NCBI GenBank assembly: GCA_905147135.1
Contig: LR990064.1
Coordinates: forward strand, 13,348,001 to 13,412,000
Length of the DNA: 64,000 nt
Reading direction: 5' to 3'
From: Blastobasis lacticolella
Lineage: Eukaryota; Arthropoda; Insecta; Lepidoptera; Blastobasidae
Both the position numbers and the translations under genes were made by a program. This document shows, piece after piece, positions 1 to 10,978 of the stretch (its first letter is position 1; the number at the start of each line of letters is the position of its first letter). Under the pieces are notes generated by a model. The model was not told where the DNA came from, ran no database searches, and was given only the letters and a program-made list of their open reading frames with translations.

Positions 1-159
1 AACATAAAACTAACTTTCTGTACCATCGGAAATGTCATCAAACCTTCTAATCTCAAAATAACCTATAGTTCCAATTCCAAACGTTAGATGGCCCACCCTG
101 TACTATGTAACGTTCCATCTAATTTAATTAAATCTAAATCTGTTTGTGCTATACATAAA

Positions 160-226
160 GCGTCGGTGGCCGAATGGTTTAGGGGTCCAGAGTTCGAACC
201 CTAATGCTGCCATGTGCCAACCAATG
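160..226 (+). repeat. SINE-A head fragment
   Basis: It begins gcgtcggtggccgaatgg (A-box-like) and has a B box, gttcgaaccc, at about 192. It stops where an oppositely oriented SINE-A begins, giving a head-on inverted pair. Confidence 0.75.
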
Positions 227-227
227 C

Positions 228-433
228 GGCCAGATTGGATCATGGTTACACATTCAGTCGCCAGAATGTGCAGGTTTCATCACGATGTTTTCCCTCACCG
301 TAAGAGCATCGGTTAGTATTCAAGTAATCTACGTAACTCAGAAAAGAGTCATTGGTACATGGCCGCAGCGGGATCGAACCCGGTATCTCTCGCTCACGAG
401 TCGGATACCCTAACCGCTCAGTTACCGACCCTC
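228..433 (-). repeat. SINE-A, reverse, 3'-truncated
   Basis: It matches the SINE-A middle (atggttacacattcagtc) and the reversed tRNA-like head up to taccgaccctc. The distal third of the family consensus is missing. Confidence 0.8.
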
Positions 434-771
434 TACTATTTTACTACACAAATGTATAGATAACGCGGGACAGTTCCCGTCCCGCAAACCGCGGAAATAT
501 GGAATCCCGCATTAAGCTAGACGGTAGACAACCCTACTCACTACTGTCTGTAACTTTTTGTGTGCGACTAATTAACACCAAAATTCGTGACACCAATGTC
601 ATTTAGCTCGTCGACGTTAACATGACATTGTTTGCCGATTCGTTTCGCACCATTCGGTAGACAGTGTCGAAAATGCATTTGCTTTTGTTTGGAAGTAACG
701 TTCGTCTACACTTTGAATGCCTTGTGTGTTTGGGTGGAGTTTGTTACAAGTGAATCAAAAGAAATAACCTA

Positions 772-1002
772 AGGACAGCAGGGCATAGGGCCTCTCCCAC
801 GAATGGGGAGGATATTGCCATAATCTCCACGCTTGGCAGGCGGGTTGGAGATCGCAGTGTTATAAGTATAACAATTTAAAACGCTATTTTCCAGCCTACG
901 GAGAATCTAGATCTTTTGTCTCAATAACATTAGTCGCCATATACAACACTCACGAGTGTAGGGTTGGTGCTATTCTACTCTCTGCCGGACACCACACGGC
1001 CA
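772..1002 (-). repeat. SINE-B, diverged
   Basis: It matches the SINE-B family from its tail (gcatagggcctctccc) to its head (gccggacaccacacggcc in reverse), with several small differences. Confidence 0.85.
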
Positions 1003-1103
1003 AAAAATTTAGTATCGTTCATTTATTATTTTTAAGCCGATTTTTTACAATTTGTATGACCACCCTTTTGAAGGCGTTGGTGCTAATTGGACACTCCAAG
1101 ATA

Positions 1104-1146
1104 ACCCCTACGTAATTTAAAAACTTTTTTTAAATTACGTAGGGGT
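1104..1146. repeat. Perfect 18-bp inverted repeat (hairpin)
   Basis: The arms are acccctacgtaatttaaa (1104-1121) and its exact reverse complement (1129-1146), with a 7-nt loop. It could be the remnant of a small foldback element. No flanking duplication was seen. Confidence 0.7.
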
Positions 1147-1211
1147 ACTTTTTATGTAAGGAAAAAGATGTGTTTTTTACCAAATGTCTTTTCCCGAAGA
1201 TTTTCAATATT

Positions 1212-1563
1212 CCGGTTGTGCTCTCGCGTGCGAAGAACCCGGTTCCGCCTTGGCCATGATCCAGGATTTGGCAGTTCAGGTAATTACAGTAGAGCGCCTG
1301 CCGTCTGACCTCTGTGACCCTGTTACCAGGGGAACCTAACCATTGAATTGATCATGGTTACACATCCAGCCGTCTGAATGACATCACGAGAAAACCTGCA
1401 GTTTTCTCATGTTTCCCCTCAACAGCATCGTTTAGTTAGTTAGTTCAACTTTTTCTGTCAACATAACTCAGAAAAAGTTATCGGTACATGGCCGCCGTGG
1501 GATTCGAACTCGGAACCTCTCGCTTTCGAGTCGGACCCGTTAGCCACTAGGCCACTGACGCTC
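1212..1563 (-). repeat. SINE-A, near full length
   Basis: It runs from the tail (ccggttgtgctctcgcg) to the reversed tRNA-like head (gattcgaactc B box, then ggccactgacgctcc). It contains a local repeat around the aaaacctgcagttttc stretch. Confidence 0.85.
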
Positions 1564-1609
1564 CCGATTAAAACAGTCTTTATTCTTGCACTAATTGTTA
1601 TAGTTTAGC

Positions 1610-1900
1610 TGTTCTCAGTGGCTTTCACCCGCGCGCTGTTCGGATCTAGGTAAACAATAAACTTTCCCGAGGGAACCTATTAATTTCCCTGTATAAAAAG
1701 TAGGAGTATGTTTTAAGCGGTAACTGTCGCCCATAACATCCACGATTCTACTATTTAGATTGCAGGTAACAAAAATGCAAAACCGCAGGTGCGTTGTCAC
1801 TGTGAGGACTAAGATGAAATGCGTCATGTGTGTAATTTCGCAGACTACCCTATCCATCAAACCGGAACACAACAATGAAGCATGATAATGTAGCATTCCA
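1610..1900 (+). repeat. Repeat family F fragment
   Basis: It shares the string gcgttgtcactgtgaggact and the ending caaaccggaacacaacaatg with copies near 11290, 36840, 39570 and 53740. It looks like a short 3' piece of a retroelement. Confidence 0.65.
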
Positions 1901-1904
1901 TCAT

Positions 1905-2255
1905 CATTTGCCTGCCCTTATCCCATTCATTTGTTGTCGGCACAGTATATTTTCTTTCTCCATTCATGAAATGAAATGAAAATATTTATTTGCTTTGCAT
2001 AAAAATTAACAATTTAAATAAAATCGACTAGTGTCGACCATAAGAAACAAATAATAAAAACTAATTATACAAAACAAAATGGTCCATGGCTCAGCTATGG
2101 CTGCCAGTGAGACCGACAGCCGCTGTTATTCTGCCATGGCCAAATATTATCCTAGCCCAACCACACACTGCTTAGGCTGCTCATCCCTATCTGCTGTCAT
2201 CTCCATGCTTACCTCTCGCTCACTGTTATCCGATAGTCGCACTATTCACATTCGT
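1905..2255 (-). mobile_element. LINE fragment interrupted by another retroelement 3' end
   Basis: The stretches 1905-1967 and about 2190-2255 match the LINE piece at 57280-57535 (ctgcccttatcc, then gctgtcatctccatgct). Between them lies an insert with a (TTTCA)n-like tail at its left end. The insert's relative is at 63258-63415 (aaaatggtccatg). The insert is therefore younger than the LINE. Confidence 0.65.
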
Positions 2256-2736
2256 TGAAACAAAACTGTTAAAAGGGTTTTAACAGTTGTTTTACGGCGG
2301 CCGCCTGGCTGACGCCAACCCTCCTTGGGAGTGCGATCGTTGGGTGACTATCACGTTATTCTGGGAATGTATTATTATATATGTGAAACAATTTTCGAAA
2401 TTGGTCCAGTATTTTTTGAGTTAATTAATTACAAACAAATATACAAATGCTTTTTCTTTATAATACTTGTATAGAGTACAGATACCAGTACTTACTGGTT
2501 ACGGCATTGTCGCTGAGGTCGAATCCGCAGTCCTGCAACCGTGTCCGACACGGTCTTGACCGCTGCATTGTTCTTGCAGAATGTCCTTGTATTTACCTCA
2601 CTGTGCGACAAGAAACAATTCATGAGCGGACTGTTTTGTGGTTGACCTTGCGTTTTGTAAATTTATAAATTTGTATCTCTCTGTGTTCTATGTATTTTGT
2701 ATTGCATCTTGGGAAAAACATGCTACTTACTACTTA
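2256..2736. other. Unrecognised intergenic stretch
   Basis: It has a short palindrome-rich start (ctgttaaaagggttttaacag near 2267) and a GC-richer patch at 2295-2335. The rest is AT-rich with no convincing coding or repeat match. Confidence 0.4.
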
Positions 2737-3545
2737 GCTGACTCAGCGACTGGAAGTGGATCCTGGCCTCCGGCACAAGAATTCGCCATTGGTCCCTAGC
2801 CTGCGCCATTTGTTCCCAGTTCGTTATCTGGTGTTCACGCAGGTCTTTCCGGGCTTAAGCCATCCATCGGTACTTGGGCCGTCCCACCGGGCGCTTGCCG
2901 GCTATTCGGCCCAGGTCGGGATATCTTGGCCGAGTGGTGCCCGGGAGAGTAGAATAGCACCAACCCCTTACACTCATGGGTGTCGTACAAGGCGACTAAT
3001 GTTTTCGAGGCTAAAAATCAAGAGTCTCCGCAGTCTGGAAAATGGGCAGCAGCATTTTCCATTGTATTATTTAAACACTGCGATCTCCAACCCGCCTGCC
3101 AAGCGTGGAGATTATGGCAATAACCTCGCGTGGGAGAGACCCTAAGACCTGCAGTGGACTGTTACGGGCTGTGATGATGCACGTTTGGCTGCACGATCCG
3201 AGCCATCGAAGTCGAGCAGCTTTAATCTCTCCGATTATATTAGTCTTCTCTATTTGCACGTTCTTCCTCATCGTCCAGGTTACATCCTCGCCCCTGATGG
3301 GTCCCAGAATACGTCATAAAATCTTCCGTTCCGCCGCTAAGAGCTTCCTCTTTCTGGGTTAACGTCCAAGCCTCACCCGCATACATCAAGATCGGTCTTA
3401 TGATTGTCTTATAGACACGTACCTTTGTTCTTCTGCAGAGAAGCTTAGACGCAAGTATTTTGTGGAGGGCTGCTGCGCATCTCACGGTGTTTTGGATATG
3501 GAGGTCGATTTATTCCTGTCTTTGGTTGTTGTCGGTCACTTTACC
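2737..3545 (-). mobile_element. RTE-like LINE reverse transcriptase remnant, split by a SINE-B
   Basis: The reverse strand from 3545 encodes RT C-terminal landmarks, KVRVYKTIIRPILMYAGEAW then EIKAARLRWLG, with a frame change between them. After the SINE-B at 2928-3179 it continues with GRPKYRWM and a KDLRE-type segment down to about 2737. Frameshifts make it non-functional. The clade assignment is tentative. Confidence 0.75.
2928..3179 (+). repeat. SINE-B inserted in a LINE remnant
   Basis: A full-length forward copy runs from ggccgagtggtgcccgg (A-box-like) to gggctgtgatgatg. Both flanks belong to one LINE ORF, so the SINE is younger. Confidence 0.9.
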
Positions 3546-3897
3546 ACCGAGATATAACATATTCTTTTCTATTTTTATCTATTCTATTCTTTCGTCAGGG
3601 TCCGGCTAGAACTGTCCCCTTTCTTGTTATTTCTTTTTATAGTATTGGCCTATAGAGGCGTTTTTCAACGGTGCGTGATTCTGCGGTGTTTCACGCACGC
3701 ACGGCCAAAACTGGAACTATGTGTCGCCATTTTTAAATGTCACTTTGTTGTCAACAACGGCGCCATCACCGGTTCAGATAGGTTTGTGCTATGTCTACGC
3801 TACGTCGGACCTTCGAAACCTTAAGACGTCACGTACTACGTCGGGTCGTAAGTAATTGTCTAGCTAACAACAACAAACACCCATGTGATCCTCATGC

Positions 3898-3953
3898 GTT
3901 AATGTCCCGGCTCCCCCTTGACCATGATCCAGGATTTGACAGATCAGGTAATT
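3898..3953 (-). repeat. SINE-A tail fragment
   Basis: A short match to the SINE-A distal part (accatgatccaggatttg, then cagatcaggtaatt). Confidence 0.7.
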
Positions 3954-3954
3954 A

Positions 3955-4215
3955 ACCTAAACTTTTATCTTGAATCTCTCTAGCTATTGTTGAAAACCGC
4001 ATTAAAATCCGTTGTGGAGTTTAAAATATCTAGGCGTAGGGAATAAATGATTAATCGTAGGGACAGAAGGCGGGAAGCGACTTTGCTTTATTCTATGCAC
4101 TAGTGGACCCGGCGCGACTTCATTCGAGTGGTGTCCTATCTCTACCCTACTCTACCCTACCCCTACCCCCGCCCTATACCTACCCTACATCTACTCTACA
4201 CCTACTTAACCCCTA
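3955..4215 (+). repeat. Helitron-like (family H) pieces with a (CTACC)n-like stretch
   Basis: It contains the recurring strings ttgttgaaaaccgcattaaa and ggcgggaagcgactttg, then ctagtggacccggcgcgact and a degenerate CTACC-rich run. Family H recurs throughout the window. The Helitron label rests on the CTAG-like end and general resemblance to lepidopteran Helitrons. Confidence 0.5.
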
Positions 4216-4219
4216 CCTT

Positions 4220-4860
4220 CCCTTTTTGAAATGAAAATGAAAAAGTATTTATTGAATTAGGATTACGTTAATTAATCTCTTTTCAAACGTCAAAAATCTA
4301 ATGGAAAGCAAAGGGAAAGTTAAGCGAGCTCATCCAGGTAGGGGGCGACGCATGCAGACCGATCAGCGCGTGCGAGGGCTTACTCAAACTCAAACTCAAA
4401 CTCAAATACGTTTATTCAGTTTAGGTTTTTACAAACACTTATGAACGTCACAATTATAATATAAAATGAATACTAGGCACCACAGCACCATCGAGCGGAC
4501 AACGGTTATTTGGATAGTATTAGGGCCATATAAAAAAGAAAACAAAAAATAGGCAGCCAAAGATTACATTCTTTGTCCACGACACTGTGACATTGACAGT
4601 ACTCCGGCGAGACACCGGACACCGATACGCGCCACGCACATAACCGCCTAGGCGAATCATGTGCGGCGCGCGCCCGGCCCCAGCCAGCCCGCCGCGCGCC
4701 GGCGCGAGCACCCGCACGCACCAGCCGGCCTACCCACGTCGCCTCCTGAGCTCGGAACAATTAAGTAAAAAGAATGTTGTCTGTCTGTCGGTACGCCGCT
4801 TCAGTTAGGAAAATGCCCATCTGTGGAAGAAAGAAACGGCAAGAAACCCACAGGAACCCA
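4220..4860 (-). repeat. Retroelement 3' ends and a GC-rich patch
   Basis: Two tails with short simple repeats (gaaatgaaaatgaaaa near 4229 and repeated actcaa at 4381-4405) are followed by 3'-UTR-like sequence. A markedly CpG-rich stretch lies at 4640-4745. A reverse reading of that patch is open but resembles no protein, so I treat it as part of a LINE 3' region. Confidence 0.4.
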
Positions 4861-4864
4861 CATT

Positions 4865-5025
4865 TTCTTGCTTATAAACCTTCATCTTTCATCACTCTTA
4901 TCTATTGTTGAAAACCGCATTAAAATCCATTGCGTAGTTTAATAAGATCTAAGCGTACATAGATAATTAGGAACAGACGGCGGGAAGCGACTTTGTTTTA
5001 TACTATGTAAGTATGTATATAATAT
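4865..5025 (+). repeat. Helitron-like family H copy
   Basis: It carries ttgttgaaaaccgcattaaa, a cgtagttt-type segment and ggcgggaagcgactttg, ending in ttatactatgtaag. Confidence 0.55.
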
Positions 5026-5380
5026 AAATAATTAAAATCGGTTGAGTACTTTTCCCAGTTAGTACAGCCCATTACAGGATCAACGTATTAAATTAGCAAA
5101 TTGGTGCAATTCATTACTAGGGTGGCGTATCAATTACGGTAGCGTGACTCCATTACATTTAGTTTAACATGTTTAGAGCACGAACTAGTCACTGACCTCT
5201 CGTGAAATTTACTAATACATTTAGGAGCAGCCATGGTATAGAAGCAAATATCGTATATGAAATCGAAACGTCGGGAAATCAAATCTAAAAGGTACATCGC
5301 GTCTAAGTCCCGTCTAATATAATAATATGTGTAAAGAACGCGAGTTTAGTTTGAAACAAATATCGTATATGATGTCCTGG

Positions 5381-5830
5381 AGCGTCGGTGGCCGAGCGGT
5401 TAGTGTATCCGACTCGTAAGCGAGAGTTCTCTGGACTTGAGCTTTCTCCACATTGCCATAATCTCCACGGAGCGTCGATGGGTAGTGGTAAAGATATCCG
5501 ACTCGGAAGCGAGAGGTACCGGGTGCGAATCCCGCTGCGGCCATGTACCAATGACTCTTTTCTGAGTTATGTATACTAGTTGAATACTTACCGATGCTCT
5601 TACGGTGAGGGAAATCATCGTGATGAAACCTGCACTTTCAGTAGGCGACTGAATGTGTAACCATGATCCAATTTGGCCGGGTTCCCTTGGTAGCAGGGTC
5701 ATGGAGGTCAGATGGCAGTCGCTCCACTGTGATTACCTGATATGCAAAATCCTGGAGCATGGTCAAGGCGGACCCAAGCCCTCGTACGCGACAGCACAAC
5801 TGGGATATTAACGCCAAGATGATGATGATT
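5381..5830 (+). repeat. SINE-A with duplicated head, flanked by a 13-bp direct repeat
   Basis: A head fragment (5381-5430) and a short spacer (5431-5471) precede a full SINE-A ending in aacgccaagatgatgatga. The direct repeat tatcgtatatgat at 5361-5373 and 5831-5843 is a target-site duplication. The spacer resembles the mixed SINE-B piece near 63757. Confidence 0.85.
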
Positions 5831-5849
5831 TATCGTATATGATCTTCTA

Positions 5850-6249
5850 TAGATTCCTTTAAGGGTACTTGCAACGGTGAAGGACAATATGGTTATGTTT
5901 GGCTCCCTGTGTGTGTTCAATCGGCTGTACAATGGGAAGTGTTCCGAGGAACTTTTCGATCTGGTGCCCACAGCACAATTCCGCCATAGCACCACCCGCC
6001 GTGGTCTTGGTACTCATCCCCACTACGTAGACCCTCTGATGGTCACCACGCGAAGGTTCGTAAGAACGCCACAGTGTTTCCTTTGGACTATGACATGGGA
6101 TCGTTCAACAGGTATATTAGAGGTCTCTTTAGAGGCGGGCAACGCATTGGTGACTCCTCTGGTGTTGCTGATGTCCATAGGCGGTGGTGACCACTTTCCA
6201 TCAGGTGGCCCGCTTGCCTGTTTGTCTACTGAGTAACATAAAAAAAAAG
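5850..6249 (+). mobile_element. LINE 3' end (CR1/Jockey-like ORF2 C-terminus), truncated
   Basis: It encodes SLCVFNRLYNGKCSEELF, then FRHSTTRRGLGTHPHYVDP, a C-terminal segment common in insect CR1/Jockey-type LINEs. A deletion after TRRFVR removes the FLARTIRMWNELP-type part present in the copy at 55239-55545. It ends in a poly(A) run at 6240. It is a dead fragment. Confidence 0.8.
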
Positions 6250-6300
6250 TTTGCGTTAGTAAAAATAAAAATACTTTATTTTCAGACATCCATAGGTCCA

Positions 6301-6560
6301 TAGCCGAGTGGTGCCCTGCAGAGTAGAATAGCACCAACCCCTTACACTCGTGGGTGTCGTACAAGGCGACTAATGTTTTCGAGGTAAAAGATCTTAGAGT
6401 CTCCGTAGACTGGAAAATGGGCAGCAGCGTTTTCCATTGTTATATTTACAACACTGCGATCTCCAACCCGCCTGCCAAGCGTGGAGATTATGGCAATAAC
6501 CTTCCCTTTCGTGGGAGAGGCCTTAAGTCCTGCAGTGGACTGTTATGGGCTGTGATGATG
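6301..6560 (+). repeat. SINE-B with 12-bp target-site duplication
   Basis: A full-length copy runs from tagccgagtggtgccctg to ctgtgatgatgata. The flanks share ataggtccatag. The well-preserved duplication suggests a fairly recent insertion. Confidence 0.9.
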
Positions 6561-6574
6561 ATAGGTCCATAGGC

Positions 6575-6850
6575 AAAGTCAAAGTCAAATAATTTTTATT
6601 TAATTTAGTTTTACAAAACTCTTATGAACATCATAAAAACAAAATCATGTTATACAAAATACATTTAGAAAAATGGGACTGCGGGCCGTGGCAACATTGA
6701 GCCGGTGTGCGTTCCAAACATTATTCGTCCTAGGATCTGACTGAGGATAGGACTGAATGTAATACTATGATCTAATCTGGTCAGGTTCAGATGGTCAGGT
6801 GGCAGGTCCTGGATCATGGTCAAGTCCAAGGGGTCTCTTTCGGCCGCCAT
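6575..6850. repeat. LINE tail (CAAAGT repeat) and SINE-A fragment
   Basis: A short caaagtcaaagtcaaat tail begins a 3'-UTR-like stretch. From about 6750 to 6830 there is a diverged forward SINE-A middle (gatctaatctggtcaggttc). Confidence 0.5.
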
Positions 6851-7299
6851 CGCAATTCCCCTGGGGCTATGAATCGCTCGCCTCGAAACGAACGGTTTTC
6901 AATTTTGCTTTTCGGCATGAAAAGTTCAATATTTTTTAAATTACATTGGCAACACCGAAAAAGTACGGTTAAAAATAGGGAATATCAGGATATTGCATCA
7001 AAATATCGAATTTTTAATGTCAAAATTAAAAATAATAATAAAGTACGAATATTTTTCTCTATACATACATATATTTGTTTAATATGATATAGGAATATAC
7101 CACAGAGTTAGCACGGCCTCCTCAGTGACCTACTTCTTATCGGAATTCGTTTCGTTTGGGCTTACTTTATAATTAACCTCACCTATAAGTATTTTAACCT
7201 ATCACGATAACTGTTACCTCTTTGGTACGCCCTTACATTGGTTTTGGATTACTAATGGCATTTAGACGCAGTTGTATTTGTTGTCAGGGTCAACCCTTA

Positions 7300-7400
7300 A
7301 TAACCTTCATCATATCAGCCGAAAGACGCCCACTGCTGGGCATAGGGCTCCCTCAGAGATCTCCACAACGGCCGGTCCTGTGCCTTCCGCATCTGCGGGT
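7300..7400 (-). mobile_element. RTE-like LINE 3' coding fragment
   Basis: The reverse strand carries the segment ending in the cagtgggcg-type motif, also seen at 43170-43450 (forward) and 41975-42200 (reverse). It is a short dead fragment. Confidence 0.6.
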
Positions 7401-7401
7401 T

Positions 7402-7460
7402 TACCCGGGTAATCTCTTATACATATACCCGGGTATACCTGACCCCGGGTACCCGGGTAG
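7402..7460. repeat. Cluster of palindromic TACCCGGGTA-type units
   Basis: Four copies of a cccggg-centred palindrome (tacccgggta at 7402, then near 7426, 7444 and 7451) lie in about 60 bp. They start directly after a LINE fragment. No function is recognised. Confidence 0.6.
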
Positions 7461-7660
7461 AACACCCTAACCGAGATGGATCTTATACTTTGTTTCGTTA
7501 AAATCGGTTCATAAATTTGGGACCTATTTAGATGTAGACGTTGTTGTAGGCTTTCCGACACCTGTCGGTTAGGTTATTTAAAAATATTTAGCATTCGTAT
7601 TTTTTTATTTTATATAACAAAAATGTTATTCGCGTTATATTTATGTACTTGGTTCATATC

Positions 7661-7706
7661 GAATCTGGTCAGGTTCCCCTGGTAACGGGTCACGGAGGTC
7701 AGACCG
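7661..7706 (+). repeat. SINE-A short fragment
   Basis: A match to the SINE-A segment aatctggtcaggttcccctg, then the gtcacggaggtcag string. Confidence 0.6.
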
Positions 7707-7892
7707 GCTTATGACGTGCAATGGACGATTTTCCTTCTATATAGAAATGTCGGCTCATTGTTTAGCCACATTGCGGAAAACCACATTTTGTAATTAGTTT
7801 TGTACATTGCTACTTCGTTACTAACCGCTTGTCAATATGTGGTCGCCACCAGCTATGTTATTCTCTAAGATTGTTGTCTTGTACGCTTATAC

Positions 7893-8300
7893 ATTTGGCC
7901 GAGTGGTTTATTAGACATATGAGCCCACTCGCAAGCGAGAGGTACCGGGTTCGAACCCGGGACCTCTGCCGGCATGTAAGACCCATACTACGTGACCCGT
8001 TTAGGGGGGGGAGGGAGATCTTCAAAATACTAGCCCTAGGGCAAATAATACGCTCAGTCACAGGAGCGGGGAGGGGCTTGTTACGTAGTCGATTTCGCCA
8101 AGAAATTTTTATTTTCATTTGTTACTTTCTGCCTGCGAAATAATTAAAAATCATACTTGTCAATACTACGTAAAAACTTTAAGTGGAGAGGTCTTGGCAT
8201 ATATAGTGGTCACCGAGGGAGGGGTCAAAAAATCTTAAATAACAGGTCACGTAGTATGGGTACGTTCCCTAAATGCAAACCAACTGAACCACTCACCTCG
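7893..8300. repeat. Chimera of SINE-A head and reverse SINE-C, interrupted by a MITE
   Basis: A forward SINE-A head runs to ggtaccgggttcgaaccc at about 7956. From that B-box palindrome the sequence continues as reverse SINE-C (gggacctctgccggcatg). A 281-bp inverted-repeat element occupies 7981-8261. The SINE-C pattern then resumes with aactgaaccactcacctcgt. Confidence 0.75.
7981..8261. mobile_element. MITE M6 with 17-bp terminal inverted repeats
   Basis: The ends are acccatactacgtgacc and its exact reverse complement. The interior has no ORF of note. It sits inside a reverse SINE-C. The target duplication is not clear. The superfamily is not assigned. Confidence 0.75.
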
Positions 8301-8379
8301 TAAATAGACTTTGACGGCTGTTTTCCGACAAATGTCCGTTGGAACTCAAATTTAAACTAAAACTGTAGTGTGCCCTCAT

Positions 8380-8960
8380 AGCAATTGAATGCGGAGTTAA
8401 ATACAATGTGGATTAATCAATTTGACACACATATTAATTAAACAAAGCGTCAGGCGTTTTGTAAACTTCCGATGTCCAAACTCTTTTGACAAATTAAATA
8501 CAAAAATAATACAAAAAAATTACTCCAAAAAAAATAAACAAATTAATAAATTACTTAATACAAAAAAAAAAGTACGAGTCATTTTATTTGCAGTAAAATC
8601 TTCTTATCGTGTCAATGATGAAATAAATAGACAGATATACTCATTATTGCACACAAAATTACAAGAAAGAAAATCTAACAACACATTTAAGTCTATTCAA
8701 ACATTGTGCGCAAAGGCGGCCTTATCGCTACAAGCGATCCCTTCCAGGCAACCCTTGTCTAGAAAGAAAAAAAGATAAACATCAAAGTCAAAGTCAGACA
8801 AGCAACAAAAATAGCATTAATCATCTAGGTAAACTACTATATTATAAGCTAAAATTTACATCTACATACTAATATACACACTATAGGCTACAATATATAT
8901 AGATAATATACGTACATATTAATATGATAAAATGGTCGGCAGAGGACAATGTCAACTAAT
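8380..8960. other. AT-rich stretch with retroelement tail pieces
   Basis: A lysine- and asparagine-rich open frame (8422-8778) exists only because the DNA is A-rich. Part of it (8705-8770) matches the 3' end of the LINE at about 9090. A caaagtcaaagtcag tail lies near 8783. No gene is called. Confidence 0.45.
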
Positions 8961-8999
8961 TGCAAACGGAGAGAAGATGGGCATGCAACTTGGTTTCAA

Positions 9000-9560
9000 A
9001 AGTTGCAAGTGAATGAATGAATGAATGAATAAATGAATAACGCTTTATTGCACAATCAAAAGTATACAATGGGTAACTTAAATTAACAGCAGGAGAAGCA
9101 ACAGGCGGCCTTATCTCTTAAAGCGATTTCTTCCAAGCAACCTTTTTGGGTAGTTAACTGTTTACAGAAGTGAGAAGCAAGGGACTTTGCGTGGCGAATA
9201 TCCTTTGGCAACTCGTTCCACAAATGAGCAGCCCGCACATTACTGTGCATCGTTGTGTGTGTGTGTCGTTTACTTTTTTTTTTTGCGCCCAACGCAAAGG
9301 AATGGGCACCCTCCGGTATAGGGTTGGGAGGAGGTGAACTCTCATGAGTACCAGCCGGCCGGCCGGACTGGTTATGCACGACTCGCCAAAAAAGAACCTA
9401 GGCGCATCATACGTACTAAACACCCCCAGGGAGCACCTGTAGCCATAAGGGCTTTTCAGGTTTCATCGGATGCTACACCCCGTAGGGACGGGGTGTACTC
9501 AACGTCACTCCTTACGGAGCATACGCTGGAGAATTTATAGCGAGACCCCAGAAGGGGGTC
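9000..9560 (-). mobile_element. LINE 3' end (CR1/Jockey-like), with simple-repeat tail
   Basis: The reverse strand encodes NVRAAHLWNELPKDIRHA, a typical end of CR1/Jockey-type ORF2, followed by a 3' UTR and an (ATTC)n tail at 9010-9035. The part from 9280 to 9560 is GC-richer and may belong to another element. Confidence 0.7.
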
Positions 9561-9972
9561 CCGCTGCTGTGGATTGGGATTGGAGGCCTACGGGAGCCGC
9601 TGAAACGGCAGGGAGGGGCTCTGTCGAGTCGTCCTCAGCCTTTTACACGAGTCCCCAAAGTACTTAGAGCGTGTAAAAAGTGCCCTCAACGTATTGTCAA
9701 AAGTATAGCGCAAGAAATAGGTTAGTTTATTACTATTTATATTTTTCCAGTCCAAAACGGAGAGACGCGGATGGCACTGCAGTAAATATGAATAGATAGA
9801 TAAAAAGTTTATTCCGATACGCAACATACGGGCACCCATCCGCATAGTTGTATAAAAGTTTACAAATATACTTAGGTATATTGAAAAAATAATAAATTAA
9901 ATCAAATATCAAGTTGCGTATAGTATGTAGTAGGTCCATAATGATATTTTACAATTTATTTATTTACGTATC

Positions 9973-10217
9973 TTCATCACAGCCCATAACAGTCCACTGC
10001 AGGACTTAAAGCCTCTGCCACGAAGGTGAGGTTATTGCCATAATCTCCACGCTTGGCAGGCGGGTTAGAGATCGCAGTGTTATATGTAAATATAACCAAA
10101 ACGCACATTTTCCAGCCTACGGAGACTAGATCTTTGGCCTGAAAAATGTATGTAGTCTCATACGACACCCACGTAAGGGGTTGGTGCTATTCTACTCTGC
10201 CGGACACCACACGGCCA
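9973..10217 (-). repeat. SINE-B with near-perfect target duplication
   Basis: A full reverse copy. The flanks ttatttacgtat and ttatttaggtat form a 12-bp duplication with one mismatch. Confidence 0.88.
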
Positions 10218-10978
10218 ATTATTATTTAGGTATACATAACAGATATAATCTACTAATACTGATAGTTCAAATTATAATCCTTAGCATGTACACACAGCAT
10301 GATAATACAAGGAAGTGAGCAAACAATAAATATCCTTATCTATACACAGTATACAGGGTGTTTCATAATACATGTATAAAGCCGTGAACTGGATGGAGTG
10401 CTAAACGTATTAAAACGATAGGTACAATTATTTTTTTCGTGCGTGGAATAGTTACCGAGAAAATGACTATCGAACTTTTTCTTTTTCAATGTCGATAATC
10501 ACATTTTGAAAACGAAAGACCGCATCTCTAGAAATCAGTTGTAATAGATCACTCAAGTTCATAATCAGGTCAATCAACTGAATAATACAATTTTACCAGT
10601 TACAGATAGGATATAGGTTTTGTGCCTTTAAGTCTTTTCTACCTACCGTTTCATATGAGTTTTAAAATTCAATCTAAAGATCACTACGATCAATACCTCA
10701 AGTGGCTGGTTAATAAAATTATTATTACAAGCAGCTCGTGAGCAGTCCGGCACAAAAACAAGACATTTCGATGTTTGTTTCTACTTTAATTTATTTGTTT
10801 TTTGTTGCCTTCAACACAATGTTGCACCTAGGTACATAGTCTTCAAACTAATTGCGAAAACACAATAAACATTAATAGGCAAAAAAGTTACAGCTTGATT
10901 TCGCGTCTGCGCCATATCTTCTATTGTACTAGGCAGTCATGACTGAAGCAGGTGGACTATGTACGGGATACTGATATC

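Larger units (their letters stand above)
1..771. other. No gene; two SINE-A pieces, remainder unrecognised
   Basis: A forward SINE-A head (160-226) abuts a reverse SINE-A body (228-433). I see no gene or other repeat in the remainder (1-159 and 434-771). Confidence 0.6.

Noticed and set aside
3105..3362. Forward open frames over a LINE remnant
   Set aside because: The coding sense is the reverse strand, where RT motifs are visible. The forward frames are shadows.
8422..8778. 118-residue lysine/asparagine-rich protein
   Set aside because: The composition follows from A-rich DNA and the end overlaps a LINE 3' piece. There is no recognisable domain.
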